The notes under the pieces are model-generated. The model had not been told where the DNA came from and made no database searches. It worked only from the letters and a program-made list of their open reading frames with translations. Position numbers and translations under genes: made by a program. DNA of 64,000 nt from Ohtaekwangia kribbensis (GTDB lineage: Bacteria > Bacteroidota > Bacteroidia > Cytophagales > Cyclobacteriaceae), in assembly GCF_042676245.1 (NCBI RefSeq), contig NZ_JBHTKA010000008.1, positions 806,001-870,000 on the forward strand, given 5' to 3'. Shown here piece by piece: positions 44,581 to 53,092 of this stretch (positions are counted from its first letter, which is position 1; each line of letters starts with the position of its first letter).

Positions 44581-45105
44581 CTATTTTTTTAAAAGGTTTT
44601 TCACTTGTGGCCAGTGGTGATGTATATGTTCATGAAAAAATGCCATCGCTTGCATAACATCCAGCATACCGACAACCGGATGTTTATAGATCATCTTTCG
44701 GATGTTCTGATCGGTAATTCCTTCCAGGAATTTTCGCAGGTCGCTTCGTACAGCATTCCATTGTTCAATAGCCTGTGGAAGGGGCAGTGCCTCTGGAGTA
44801 TGTTCTATCAATATACCCGGAGCTTTAAACTTCAGCGGAAGGCGTTGTGATACTTTCAATACAATCAGCTTGAGCGCTTCGCGTGTACCTGAATTGCTGA
44901 TAGTCTGGATGCCTAACGATTTCTTTCGCATGTATAGTAAGGAAAGCTTTTCGGAAGTGAGCAGATGTGTGAGTATCTGGTTGACAGACCATTTACCGGG
45001 TGGTGCATGAAACAATATATCCTGTGGAAGTGCTGTTAACGTGAGCAATAGTTTTTGCCGATCGGCCTCCAGCGCGTTAAATCGTTTCAGTAGTAACGGA
45101 TGCAT
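44581..45105 (-). CDS. DinB family protein
   Basis: 174-residue four-helix bundle protein. The metal-binding histidines are in VNQILTHLLTSEK and in FFHEHIHHHWPQVKN, the usual DinB_2 arrangement. Family members are thiol or metal-dependent transferases or hydrolases, some using bacillithiol as cofactor (BstA); the substrate here is not known. It is in the middle of a long minus-strand run, between the sensor kinase (57 bp) and the M14 gene (54 bp). Confidence 0.88.
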   Translation of the reverse strand: MHPLLLKRFNALEADRQKLLLTLTALPQDILFHAPPGKWSVNQILTHLLTSEKLSLLYMRKKSLGIQTISNSGTREALKLIVLKVSQRLPLKFKAPGILIEHTPEALPLPQAIEQWNAVRSDLRKFLEGITDQNIRKMIYKHPVVGMLDVMQAMAFFHEHIHHHWPQVKNLLKK

Positions 45106-45162
45106 GTATAACTATAAATTTGAATATAAGCATCTTTCATTCACCTCGCCAAAGTATAGAGG

Positions 45163-48100
45163 CTATCGTTTCGGAGCCATGATCAGAATGGTAGTTCCGC
45201 TCGTATTCTCCAGCGTAAACTCTCCTTCAAGTGCTTCTGCTCTCCGTTTCATGTTGCGTAAGCCGTGACCTTTAGGTGAGCCATTTAACGGAATTCCTTT
45301 ACCGTTGTCGCTGATGGACAAGCTGAACACGCCACGGTCAAATGAGAGAACCACTTTTACTTCAGTAGCCTGTGCATGCTTCACAATGTTGTTGATAGCT
45401 TCTTTGAAAATGAGATACAGATTTTGCTTCCACACCGGGTCAAGAACTTTCTTGCTGTCAACTCCGGAGGCCTGAAAATCGAACGCTATATTTCGAGCCT
45501 GCAGTAATTCGGTAGCAAAATCTTTCATTCGTAAAATGAGTGCATCCATCGTATCGTATCGATTGTCGATAGACCATACTATATCACTCATGGTAGTTAC
45601 CACTTCGCGACTCAGATCGCTGATGCCCTTCAGATAATTTTTGTTTTCGGTTTCTTCTGCTCCGTTACGCACGAGGTCTGAGTATATAGAAATGCGCGTG
45701 AGACTTGAACCAACTTCATCGTGAAGATCGCTGGCTATTTTGTTTCGGAGTCGTTCCACTTTCAAAGACTGCTCCAGGCGATAGCGATGTATAGCATACA
45801 TGATGGCAACGGAAATGATAATAACCAACGCTGTAAACCACCACGTTTTCCAGAAGGGAGGGTGAATGGTGAGTGTTGTAGCAATACCAGGGTCCGTCCA
45901 ATAACCATCGGCATTGCTGGCCTTCACCCGAAAGGTATAATGGCCCGGGTCTAGGTTGGTATAGTGTGCTTCGCGTTTACTACCCGCTTCAATCCATGCA
46001 TCGTCAAACCCCTCAAGCATATAACTGTACTTCACTTTGTCGGGTGCCGAAAACTCAAGTGCAGTAAACGAAAATGTGATGTAGTTATTCGAGTGATCCA
46101 GCTCAATGCTTTGCTGCGGCTGATAGAATTTGTCGAATATAGTATATCCCTGCAAGATGAGTGGCGGTGGTGCGGTATTCTCTTGTATGTTGTCGGGTCT
46201 GAATGCATTAAATCCATTTACACCGCCAAAGTATAATTCTCCGGAAGAACTTTTCAGTGCCGCGTTGGAGTTAAACTCATTGCTCTGGAGGCCATCTTCT
46301 TCTGTATAATTTTTAAAGATATAGGTCTCAGGATTAAATCGGCTGATGCCACCGTTGGAACTGATCCAGTAGTTTCCCTGAGCATCGGGAAGCATTTCGT
46401 ATACCACATTGTTTGCAAGTCCGTCTTTCTCAAAGAAGTGTGTGAATTTCCCGGTGTTGATGTTGAGTTTGTTGAGACCGCTGTGCGTACAGATCCAATA
46501 TATACTATCATTTTGCTGCGTGATGCTGATCACCACCTGGTCGCTTAGTCCGTTTTCATTTTTGCGATCGTAACGATAGTTGGTAAACTTCTGGCTGCGT
46601 TTGTCGAACATCCCCATGCCGCCTCCCCAGAATCCGATCCATATATTGCCCTTGTTGTCTTTATAAATACTGTTGATAAAATTGGCGCCCAGACTATGCT
46701 CATTATTAGGATCTGACTGGTATTGAATTACTTTATCGGTTTGTGGATCGTAGTGTAAAAGTCCATTTTCATTTGTACCGATCCACAACGTTTTATCATC
46801 GTCCAGCATCAGCTCGTTTATCATGGTAATTTTACCCAGTGCCGAGTTGTGTGCGCCACGGTAAAATTTGCTTTTGCCTGTATACTTTTCATAGCGAACC
46901 AGACCTGCGTTGAACGATGCAATCCAGAATATACCATCGTGGTATACCATCTTGTAGATGTTCGAAGCTATATTTCCACTATTATCACTAACTGTAACCT
47001 GTCGGAAAGTTTTTGTTTGTGGATTATACACATTGATGGGACCGCTCTCGGAGCCGATCCATATATTCTTTTCGTCATCTTCACAAAACGACCAGGTCAT
47101 ATCTTGAGAAAGACTTTTCGGGTCGCCTTGTTTATTTTGGAAAAGCTGAAAAACGTTTTTATGTGGATCGTAAAGATCAAGTCCGCTTCCGGATGCCCAG
47201 ACAATGCCGGTTCTGTCTTCCATCAAGGCATATATAGCGTTACTGCTAATGCCGAAAGGGTTGGCGGGGTTGTGCTGATATTGCTGAAATCTTTTGGATT
47301 GACTATCGAAAAAATATAAACCGCTGTTGGTGCCGATCCACATGTTCCCTTTGTTATCGCAGATGATTTTGTTTACATCATTTTGGGCAAAATCCGGAAC
47401 GGTGGTGAATCGATTTTGCGTTCGGTCGTATATAACTACGCCTGCTTCGTAGCTGCCAATCCATAGATTGCCATGCTTGTCTTCCGCTATAGATGTAATG
47501 CGATTGCCGCCCTCAAAACCATACTCGCGTTGAGCATTAAAGCGTTGAAAACGTATACCCTTTTCATCTTCAATAACACGGTTGAGACCGCCATTCCAGG
47601 TACCTATCCAAATGGTGCCGCGACTATCGCAGAACAACGTGCGCACTGCATTGTCACTGATCGATTGCAGATTGTCGGGATCATTTTTGAAACTGGTAAA
47701 CGTGTTCGTCTCGGGATGGTATAAATTAAGACCACTGCCCCACGATGATATCCACAGTCGTCCCTTTTTATCTTTTAATATATAGTTGGGCCGGTTACCG
47801 CTGATCGAAGTGGAATCATGCAGCTTGTGGTAGTATTGAATAAACCGGTTCTCTTTGCGTATATATTTACAAAGACCTTGAAATGTACCGGCCCAGATGT
47901 TTCCTTCGTTGTCTTCCTGCACGGTCCACACCCAGTTGTGGGTTAGTGTAGTGCTATCGAACGGATCATTCTTGAAAACTCTGAATTCATTTCCATCGAA
48001 ACGATTCAGTCCATCCTGTGTGCCGATCCAGATATATCCGAAGCTGTCCTGAAAAATGCTATAGGCTTGTGATTGAGATAAGCCGTCTTTGATAGTATAA

Positions 48101-48201
48101 TGATCAAAACGAAAGGGTGAAGTCTGCGCATGCACCTGCTGCGCAAGCAACAGGAACAAGATGATGCAGTGGGTCAGGTCTTTTCTCACAGAAATAAGCA
48201 A
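45163..48201 (-). CDS. Two-component sensor kinase with reg_prop propeller and Y_Y_Y domain
   Basis: 1012 residues. A signal sequence (IILFLLLAQQVHAQ) precedes about 12-14 two-component regulator propeller repeats (residues 30-690), with DGLSQSQAYSIFQDSFGYIW and many G-x-x-W-I-G units. A Y_Y_Y domain (about 695-760) and one membrane helix (WWFTALVIIISVAIMYAIH) follow. The cytosolic kinase has a HisKA_3 DHp with H827 in DLHDEVGSSL, N-box EAINNIVKHA and G-box DNGKGIP. There is no receiver or AraC module, so the regulator is separate; the orphan NarL-type regulator at 7532 is a candidate partner. Gene order follows the fructosamine kinase by 33 bp. Confidence 0.95.
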   Translation of the reverse strand: MLISVRKDLTHCIILFLLLAQQVHAQTSPFRFDHYTIKDGLSQSQAYSIFQDSFGYIWIGTQDGLNRFDGNEFRVFKNDPFDSTTLTHNWVWTVQEDNEGNIWAGTFQGLCKYIRKENRFIQYYHKLHDSTSISGNRPNYILKDKKGRLWISSWGSGLNLYHPETNTFTSFKNDPDNLQSISDNAVRTLFCDSRGTIWIGTWNGGLNRVIEDEKGIRFQRFNAQREYGFEGGNRITSIAEDKHGNLWIGSYEAGVVIYDRTQNRFTTVPDFAQNDVNKIICDNKGNMWIGTNSGLYFFDSQSKRFQQYQHNPANPFGISSNAIYALMEDRTGIVWASGSGLDLYDPHKNVFQLFQNKQGDPKSLSQDMTWSFCEDDEKNIWIGSESGPINVYNPQTKTFRQVTVSDNSGNIASNIYKMVYHDGIFWIASFNAGLVRYEKYTGKSKFYRGAHNSALGKITMINELMLDDDKTLWIGTNENGLLHYDPQTDKVIQYQSDPNNEHSLGANFINSIYKDNKGNIWIGFWGGGMGMFDKRSQKFTNYRYDRKNENGLSDQVVISITQQNDSIYWICTHSGLNKLNINTGKFTHFFEKDGLANNVVYEMLPDAQGNYWISSNGGISRFNPETYIFKNYTEEDGLQSNEFNSNAALKSSSGELYFGGVNGFNAFRPDNIQENTAPPPLILQGYTIFDKFYQPQQSIELDHSNNYITFSFTALEFSAPDKVKYSYMLEGFDDAWIEAGSKREAHYTNLDPGHYTFRVKASNADGYWTDPGIATTLTIHPPFWKTWWFTALVIIISVAIMYAIHRYRLEQSLKVERLRNKIASDLHDEVGSSLTRISIYSDLVRNGAEETENKNYLKGISDLSREVVTTMSDIVWSIDNRYDTMDALILRMKDFATELLQARNIAFDFQASGVDSKKVLDPVWKQNLYLIFKEAINNIVKHAQATEVKVVLSFDRGVFSLSISDNGKGIPLNGSPKGHGLRNMKRRAEALEGEFTLENTSGTTILIMAPKR

Positions 48202-48234
48202 TATCCGAATAGCGAAAATACAATACAGAAATCA

Positions 48235-49119
48235 CTAAATGAATCTTCTGAGAATAGAATTTACCTGCGCGAGGTAATCGCCACCAAAAAGATTAACGTG
48301 CACGAGCAGCGGATATAAGTTATAAAGCTGAAGACGTTCTTCTACACCGGGCGCTAACGGAAATGACTCGTGGTAAACCTGTAGAAATTCCGGATTGAAC
48401 CCGCCAAATAATTGCGTCATGGCAATGTCCATTTCGCGATGGCCGAAATATACCGCAGGGTCGATAAGGCTTGGTGCTCCGTGTTGATTTACCATAACGT
48501 TACCGCTCCAGAGATCACCGTGCAGCAATGCAGGTTTTTCCATGACTAGCAGATCAGGAAGTTTGGCATATAGTGTCTCAAAATTCCGGCGAAGCGATTT
48601 GTCAACCAGTGACGAGCGTTCTGCCAAGCGAAGCTGCGCATCCAGGCGATTGTGAATGAAGAAATCGATCCACGAAGTATGCAATGTGTTTTGCTGTGGA
48701 AGCGAGCCGATATAATTGTTGTAATCAAGTCCGAAGGAAGTTGATGTATGCTGATGCAGCATAGCAAGTTGAACACCAAAGTCGCGCCAATAGTGCTGTG
48801 TGCGATTCGATGCTGCAACGAATTCAAGTATGAGAAACTGAAACGAGCCGGCTTCACCGGCATCAATCACTTTCGGTATATACATGCTCTTACTTTCAGC
48901 CAGTAATTTTAAACCTTTTGCTTCGGTTTGAAACATGTCCGGAAATTTTACAGCATCGTTCCATTTCAGAAAGTAGGTGCCGTGTGATGTAGTGAGTTTA
49001 CCTCCGTTATTTATACAACCACCTCCTGTAAAGGAAAAGTCTTTTAGTACGAGCGTATCGCCAACCTTCTGTTTCAGCAGCGATACTACACCTTGTTGTA
49101 TAGCTTCCGGAATGTGCAT
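48235..49119 (-). CDS. Fructosamine kinase family protein
   Basis: 294-residue kinase of the APH-like fold. The glycine-rich loop carries GGGCINNGG with Cys35, the redox-sensitive P-loop cysteine known from FN3K relatives. The catalytic loop is LHGDLWSGN, and DPAVYFGHREMD is the Mg-binding segment. Bacterial members phosphorylate fructosamines or ribulosamines to start deglycation. It lies 7 bp downstream of the TonB receptor gene and 33 bp upstream of the sensor kinase. Confidence 0.94.
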   Translation of the reverse strand: MHIPEAIQQGVVSLLKQKVGDTLVLKDFSFTGGGCINNGGKLTTSHGTYFLKWNDAVKFPDMFQTEAKGLKLLAESKSMYIPKVIDAGEAGSFQFLILEFVAASNRTQHYWRDFGVQLAMLHQHTSTSFGLDYNNYIGSLPQQNTLHTSWIDFFIHNRLDAQLRLAERSSLVDKSLRRNFETLYAKLPDLLVMEKPALLHGDLWSGNVMVNQHGAPSLIDPAVYFGHREMDIAMTQLFGGFNPEFLQVYHESFPLAPGVEERLQLYNLYPLLVHVNLFGGDYLAQVNSILRRFI

Positions 49120-49126
49120 GGTAAGT

Positions 49127-51178
49127 TTACTCTAACGTCCAGCCCGTTTTCACACCGCCAAAGTAGTTGATGCCCGGAGCTGCATTGTAGTAGCGGCCGC
49201 CAATGGCATTGAGATCATTACCGAGACTATATTTTTCATCGAGGGCATTATCAACACCGCCAAATATATCGAGTGATAAATTCTTCCAAGCTTTGCGGAA
49301 ACCAGCGCGGCCTGTGAGTAATGAATAGCTATCGGCATACTCGGTGTTGGCATCGTTCAGCGGTATACGATCGGTATAGGTATAATTAACGTTTACATAA
49401 AGTCCCAACGCTATCAAAGCATCTATACCGGCTACACCAATGTTACGGGCCACCCCGGTAAGATCATTTCCATCGAAGCTGACACCGTCCTTCTCATAGT
49501 TGTCGAATGTATAGTCATTAAAAGTATAGCTTGTCCAGATTCTGAAATCAGCCAGTAATGATTGAGGCGCTAGCGTGGGCGACCATCCGAGTTGAACCTC
49601 TGCGCCACGTTGATTGGTCTCTCCGCTATTCACAAAATACTCTCCTGAATCTTCGAGCCTGCGCACTACGATTGTCTCATCGAGGTTGAAGTTATACACC
49701 ACAACATCAAACGATAATGTTTTATTTAATGCAGTGCCGCGCACACCCAACTCGATGTTGTTACCGCGCTCAGGCTTGAGACTTTGATCAAAGTATCCCG
49801 CTGAAGGATATAGCTCCTGTACAGTAGGTGGCGAGTATCCCTGGCTATAGCTTGCATGTATAGATAGATCGGAGTTTACTTTTTTAAGCAACGCGATGCG
49901 GGGAGAAAATACGAGATCAAAGTTTCGATCTGCTTCAAAGGCTGGTGTATCAGAGAGGCGTATGAAATCTACATTCAATTTGTTGAGACTAGCACCAAGC
50001 GTTACAAAGAAATTATGCGGCAGAAAGAGTTCCGCCTGTGCAAAAGCAAAGTAGGTACTGATTGAGATCTCATCATCTGTTTGGAGTGCACCGATCTGCC
50101 CTGCCTCGTTGAAATATACTTTTACAGGTGAGAAGCTATGTTGATATTCGCCACCGAAATTTACCTTACCTTTTGTAAAATCATATTGCGTATTGGTTCT
50201 CCCTCCGAATCCCTGTTCTGCTCTGCGTTCATAATTCCGGATGGTTGGGTTGTCAAATTTGGTTACGGTTCCATATACTCCCGTGCGGTTAGACCACTTG
50301 TTGTTCCAACGATAATTATAGCTCAGGCCTGAGTAAAATGTTTTGTTATAGATAGTGGCATGTTGCTCTACCGCTCCGGGGCCTGCTGCACCAGAAGGTC
50401 TTGCCTGTTTGGGATCAGCATCAAACAGTTGACGTGTAAGAGCACCCGGTGTCTGGTAGTATAGATCAGAGTATAGTATGCTTGTTGATAACGTACCTTT
50501 TTCATTTACAGCAAAGTTGCCTTGCGCCTGTATAACATCACGCGCCATCTTTGTCTGCTGACGATATCCGTCTGATTCCTGGTGCGCATAGCCTATCCGT
50601 ATGCTTGTGTTTTCGTCTTGAAGGTTTGCCTGTGCATTGTATTGCAGCAAGCCATAACTGCCGACTGTTGCGCCTATAGATGCACCACTTTTCGCAGGTG
50701 TATTTTTTAGCAACAATACACCTCCTGTACCGGCTCCATATAAGCTTGTGCCCGGGCCCTTTACTATTTCAGCTTGCTGAAATGAAGTTTGATCAAACAG
50801 GTTAATATAGGTATTGCCGCCTGCATCGGTAAAGGGTAGGCCATTCCAGTATACTTTTACATTGCGTACACCGAATGGTGAACGAAGTGAACTTCCGCGT
50901 ATAGCGAGCCGGTAACTTCCGGGCGAGCGTTCTTCCATACGCACACCAGGTACGGTATTAATGGCAGGAAGTATGGATGTAGCATTGAATCGCTGTATAT
51001 CTTTTTCGTTAACCAGGCCAATTGAAGCTGGTATTTCAGACAGTGTGCGGTCGTATTGGTAGGCTTCTATAACAACTTCAGACAGTACTTTGGTTGAGTC
51101 TGCTAACCGACTTTCCTGTTGAGCCACAGCGGAAAAAGCAGATGCTATACCGATAATAAGAATTAAACCTCGTATCAT
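49127..51178 (-). CDS. TonB-dependent outer membrane receptor
   Basis: 683 residues. The signal peptide ends near AVAQQ, with no carboxypeptidase-like N-terminal domain. The plug domain (about 35-150) has IPASIGLVNEKDIQRFNATS and VPGVRMEERSPG; the 22-strand barrel ends NYFGGVKTGWTLE with aromatic-rich strands. The plug resembles iron-siderophore/vitamin receptors more than SusC, so the ligand is probably a ferric complex, but this is inference. It is the first gene of a close run with fructosamine kinase and a sensor kinase. Confidence 0.94.
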   Translation of the reverse strand: MIRGLILIIGIASAFSAVAQQESRLADSTKVLSEVVIEAYQYDRTLSEIPASIGLVNEKDIQRFNATSILPAINTVPGVRMEERSPGSYRLAIRGSSLRSPFGVRNVKVYWNGLPFTDAGGNTYINLFDQTSFQQAEIVKGPGTSLYGAGTGGVLLLKNTPAKSGASIGATVGSYGLLQYNAQANLQDENTSIRIGYAHQESDGYRQQTKMARDVIQAQGNFAVNEKGTLSTSILYSDLYYQTPGALTRQLFDADPKQARPSGAAGPGAVEQHATIYNKTFYSGLSYNYRWNNKWSNRTGVYGTVTKFDNPTIRNYERRAEQGFGGRTNTQYDFTKGKVNFGGEYQHSFSPVKVYFNEAGQIGALQTDDEISISTYFAFAQAELFLPHNFFVTLGASLNKLNVDFIRLSDTPAFEADRNFDLVFSPRIALLKKVNSDLSIHASYSQGYSPPTVQELYPSAGYFDQSLKPERGNNIELGVRGTALNKTLSFDVVVYNFNLDETIVVRRLEDSGEYFVNSGETNQRGAEVQLGWSPTLAPQSLLADFRIWTSYTFNDYTFDNYEKDGVSFDGNDLTGVARNIGVAGIDALIALGLYVNVNYTYTDRIPLNDANTEYADSYSLLTGRAGFRKAWKNLSLDIFGGVDNALDEKYSLGNDLNAIGGRYYNAAPGINYFGGVKTGWTLE

Positions 51179-51198
51179 TGCAAATGAGAGCTAAGGCT

Positions 51199-51228
51199 GA
51201 AATATAACAGAATACTCCACTCATCAAA
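51199..51228 (-). promoter_or_regulatory. Promoter of the TonB receptor gene
   Basis: On the minus strand TTTG, 18 bases, TATATTTC, which is one base from the TAnnTTTG consensus, 20 bases before the ATG. This is the same spacing as the HU promoter. Confidence 0.55.
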
Positions 51229-51234
51229 GAAATT

Positions 51235-51250
51235 AGAACCAAAAGGTTCT
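51235..51250. promoter_or_regulatory. Inverted repeat AGAACC-AAAA-GGTTCT
   Basis: The 6 bp arms lie just upstream of the TonB receptor promoter and 38 bases before the small gene at 51288, so a bound protein could act on either gene. Confidence 0.35.
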
Positions 51251-51287
51251 TTATTGGGTTATAATATCAAACTACAACAATCAAATC

Positions 51288-51524
51288 ATGGGAAGACCTC
51301 CAGTATTACCGAAGAAGAAAAAAGACGGGTTTTGGCTTGAAATACGCAATAAGGGTGCAAAATCAGGTGGTACAATTCTTATCCGCGACACGTATGAGGC
51401 AATGATGCAAGCTGCCAGACAATATGAAATCACGAAAGATGTGATCATCTTGGGTGAGCATCGTAACGGCAAAAAAGTAGAAGAATCCTCTCGCAAAAGA
51501 AAAAGTACTGCGGAGGCTGAATAA
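51288..51524 (+). CDS. Small basic hypothetical protein
   Basis: 78 residues with basic ends: MGRPPVLPKKKKDGFWLEIR, then GGTILIRDTYEAMMQAARQY, and a C-terminal KRKSTAEAE tail. Divergent from the TonB receptor. The K-rich ends suggest nucleic-acid or membrane binding, but no domain is recognised; it could be a small Bacteroidota-conserved protein. Length and start are supported by an AT-rich upstream region. Confidence 0.6.
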   Translation: MGRPPVLPKKKKDGFWLEIRNKGAKSGGTILIRDTYEAMMQAARQYEITKDVIILGEHRNGKKVEESSRKRKSTAEAE

Positions 51525-51559
51525 GAGTGCAATCGTAGCCGGAAGTTTATTGCTGCCGA

Positions 51560-52735
51560 CTACGAGGTAAATTTTGTCAGAATTTCGTCTACCGATTTAA
51601 CTGGTTTAAAGAATTCAAGAAGCCGGAGCATAACTCTGTCCACCAGCGTATCAGGACATGAGGCTCCGCTCGTTAATATAATCTTGACTATATTTTTATC
51701 AGGCAGGAAGGAGTGTGTCACAACATTTTGTTTTTGGTGATAGTTGAAGTGATGAATCTCCTGAGCTGATTTTATCTCTCTCTCTGAATTAATGAAATAG
51801 GTAGGAAATTTACGTTCACACAGCTCAACAATATGAGATGTGTTTGAACTATTGTAGCCGCCTACAACTATAGCCAGATCAGCGTCCGTTTCCAATAGCT
51901 GGTACGTTGCATCCTGGTTATCGTTTGTAGCGTAGCACAGCGTATCGCGTGTGTCGGCAAAGTGCTCTTTCAGATTTTCCGCTCCGTACTTCTGGAGCAT
52001 TAACTGCCGGAAGTAGTCTGCTATAGCTTGCGTTTCCGTAGCCAACATGGTAGTTTGATTTACTACGCCAACGCTTGTTAAATCGCGCAGCGGATCGAAT
52101 CCCTCAGAATGTTTACCAGCAAACTCATTTCGAAAATCATCAACCGATTTTTCTTCCAGTATATATTTACCCAACGCAATGGCATCGTCCATATCGCGAA
52201 CAATGATCGAGTGGCCACTCCGGGCACTATGCGAAAATGTAGCACGGGTCTCTTCGTGCTTAGGCTTACCATGAATGATGATGGTGTATTCTTCGCTGCC
52301 AAGTTTCTCAGAGCGGTTCCATACCTTCTCAACAAACGGGCAGGTGGTGTTATACTTTTGTACTTCTATACCTTTGTCTAACAGCAGATGCTCTATTTCT
52401 ACCGTTGTGCCGAATGCGGGTATAATTACTATATCATCTTTTTGCAGCGCATCCCAGGGTATAAATTGTTTGCCATCGGTATCCATGATGAATTGAATAC
52501 CGCGACTCTGCAGATCGTTGTTTACTTCCTGGTTGTGTATCATCTGGCTTAGCAGAAACACACGTTTACCTGCATTCTCTTCAAGAGCGCGGTAACTGAT
52601 CTCAATGGCATTTTCTACGCCATAACAAAAACCAAAATGACGTGCTATATAGAACTGAACGGGCCCAAAGTCCAGTACAGAAGGAGAGAAGTCTTGTTTG
52701 CGCAAATCTTTTTTTCTGCGCGCTTCTTTAATCAT
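51560..52735 (-). CDS. ispH: 4-hydroxy-3-methylbut-2-enyl diphosphate reductase
   Basis: Last enzyme of the MEP pathway, an iron-sulphur reductase that makes IPP and DMAPP. The three cluster cysteines are C37 in FGFCYGVE, C132 in TTCPFVEKVW and C360 in SGASCPDT. At 391 residues it is about 100 longer than the E. coli type and carries the IHGKPKHEET and GFDPLRDLTSVGVVNQTTML segments of the cyanobacterial/plant-type enzyme. It shares the strand with htrA and the YodC-like gene upstream. dxs lies in the same window. Confidence 0.95.
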   Translation of the reverse strand: MIKEARRKKDLRKQDFSPSVLDFGPVQFYIARHFGFCYGVENAIEISYRALEENAGKRVFLLSQMIHNQEVNNDLQSRGIQFIMDTDGKQFIPWDALQKDDIVIIPAFGTTVEIEHLLLDKGIEVQKYNTTCPFVEKVWNRSEKLGSEEYTIIIHGKPKHEETRATFSHSARSGHSIIVRDMDDAIALGKYILEEKSVDDFRNEFAGKHSEGFDPLRDLTSVGVVNQTTMLATETQAIADYFRQLMLQKYGAENLKEHFADTRDTLCYATNDNQDATYQLLETDADLAIVVGGYNSSNTSHIVELCERKFPTYFINSEREIKSAQEIHHFNYHQKQNVVTHSFLPDKNIVKIILTSGASCPDTLVDRVMLRLLEFFKPVKSVDEILTKFTS

Positions 52736-52841
52736 ACCGGTAACAGACGACCGGTAATAGGCCGGAATATCAAACTTTTTGATGGCAATTATAAGTTTAC
52801 TCTACTCGCAAAGGTAGAGGAAGTTGCCTTAAACGTTAATA

Positions 52842-52892
52842 GTTATCCGCTAACAGTTTCAAAATTTTTCTGTTTCGCTGGTAGCGGATAAC
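52842..52892. repeat. Nested hairpin downstream of YodC-like gene
   Basis: The perfect 11 bp arms GTTATCCGCTA / TAGCGGATAAC enclose an inner AACAG / CTGTT stem. There is no T-run on the minus strand. The outer arms resemble those of the hairpin after tpx (20045-20086), which suggests a shared element. Confidence 0.6.
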
Positions 52893-52903
52893 GTTGTAAC
52901 GAT

Positions 52904-53077
52904 TTATGCTGCCTTGGAGAGTTTATCTTCCTTAATCTTGTTGGTGCGGATTTCTTTACTCTCAAGATCAAACCATTTTACTTCTACAAAATTATTTTTG
53001 ATGTACTTGAGAACTTCCATCACTTTACCATCAATCTTACTGCGAACACGTTCGCCTTTCTTAAACAGTCTCCTCAT
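52904..53077 (-). CDS. Small YodC-like (DUF2158) protein
   Basis: 57 residues read from the sequence: MRRLFKKGERVRSKIDGKVM, then EVLKYIKNNFVEVKWFDLES, then KEIRTNKIKEDKLSKAA. The pattern FKKGERVRSK...VEVKWFD...IKEDKL resembles the YodC/DUF2158 family of short SH3-like proteins (G-D-x-V-R-L-K...W-F...F-x-E-x-L). It is too short for standard ORF lists. It starts 15 bp after the htrA stop on the same strand, so it is probably the last gene of the htrA operon. Confidence 0.7.
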   Translation of the reverse strand: MRRLFKKGERVRSKIDGKVMEVLKYIKNNFVEVKWFDLESKEIRTNKIKEDKLSKAA

Positions 53078-53092
53078 ATGTCGAAATAAAGT

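Noticed and set aside
46849..47319. 156-residue plus-strand frame opposite the sensor kinase
   Set aside because: Shadow of the propeller repeats; it has no recognisable domain.
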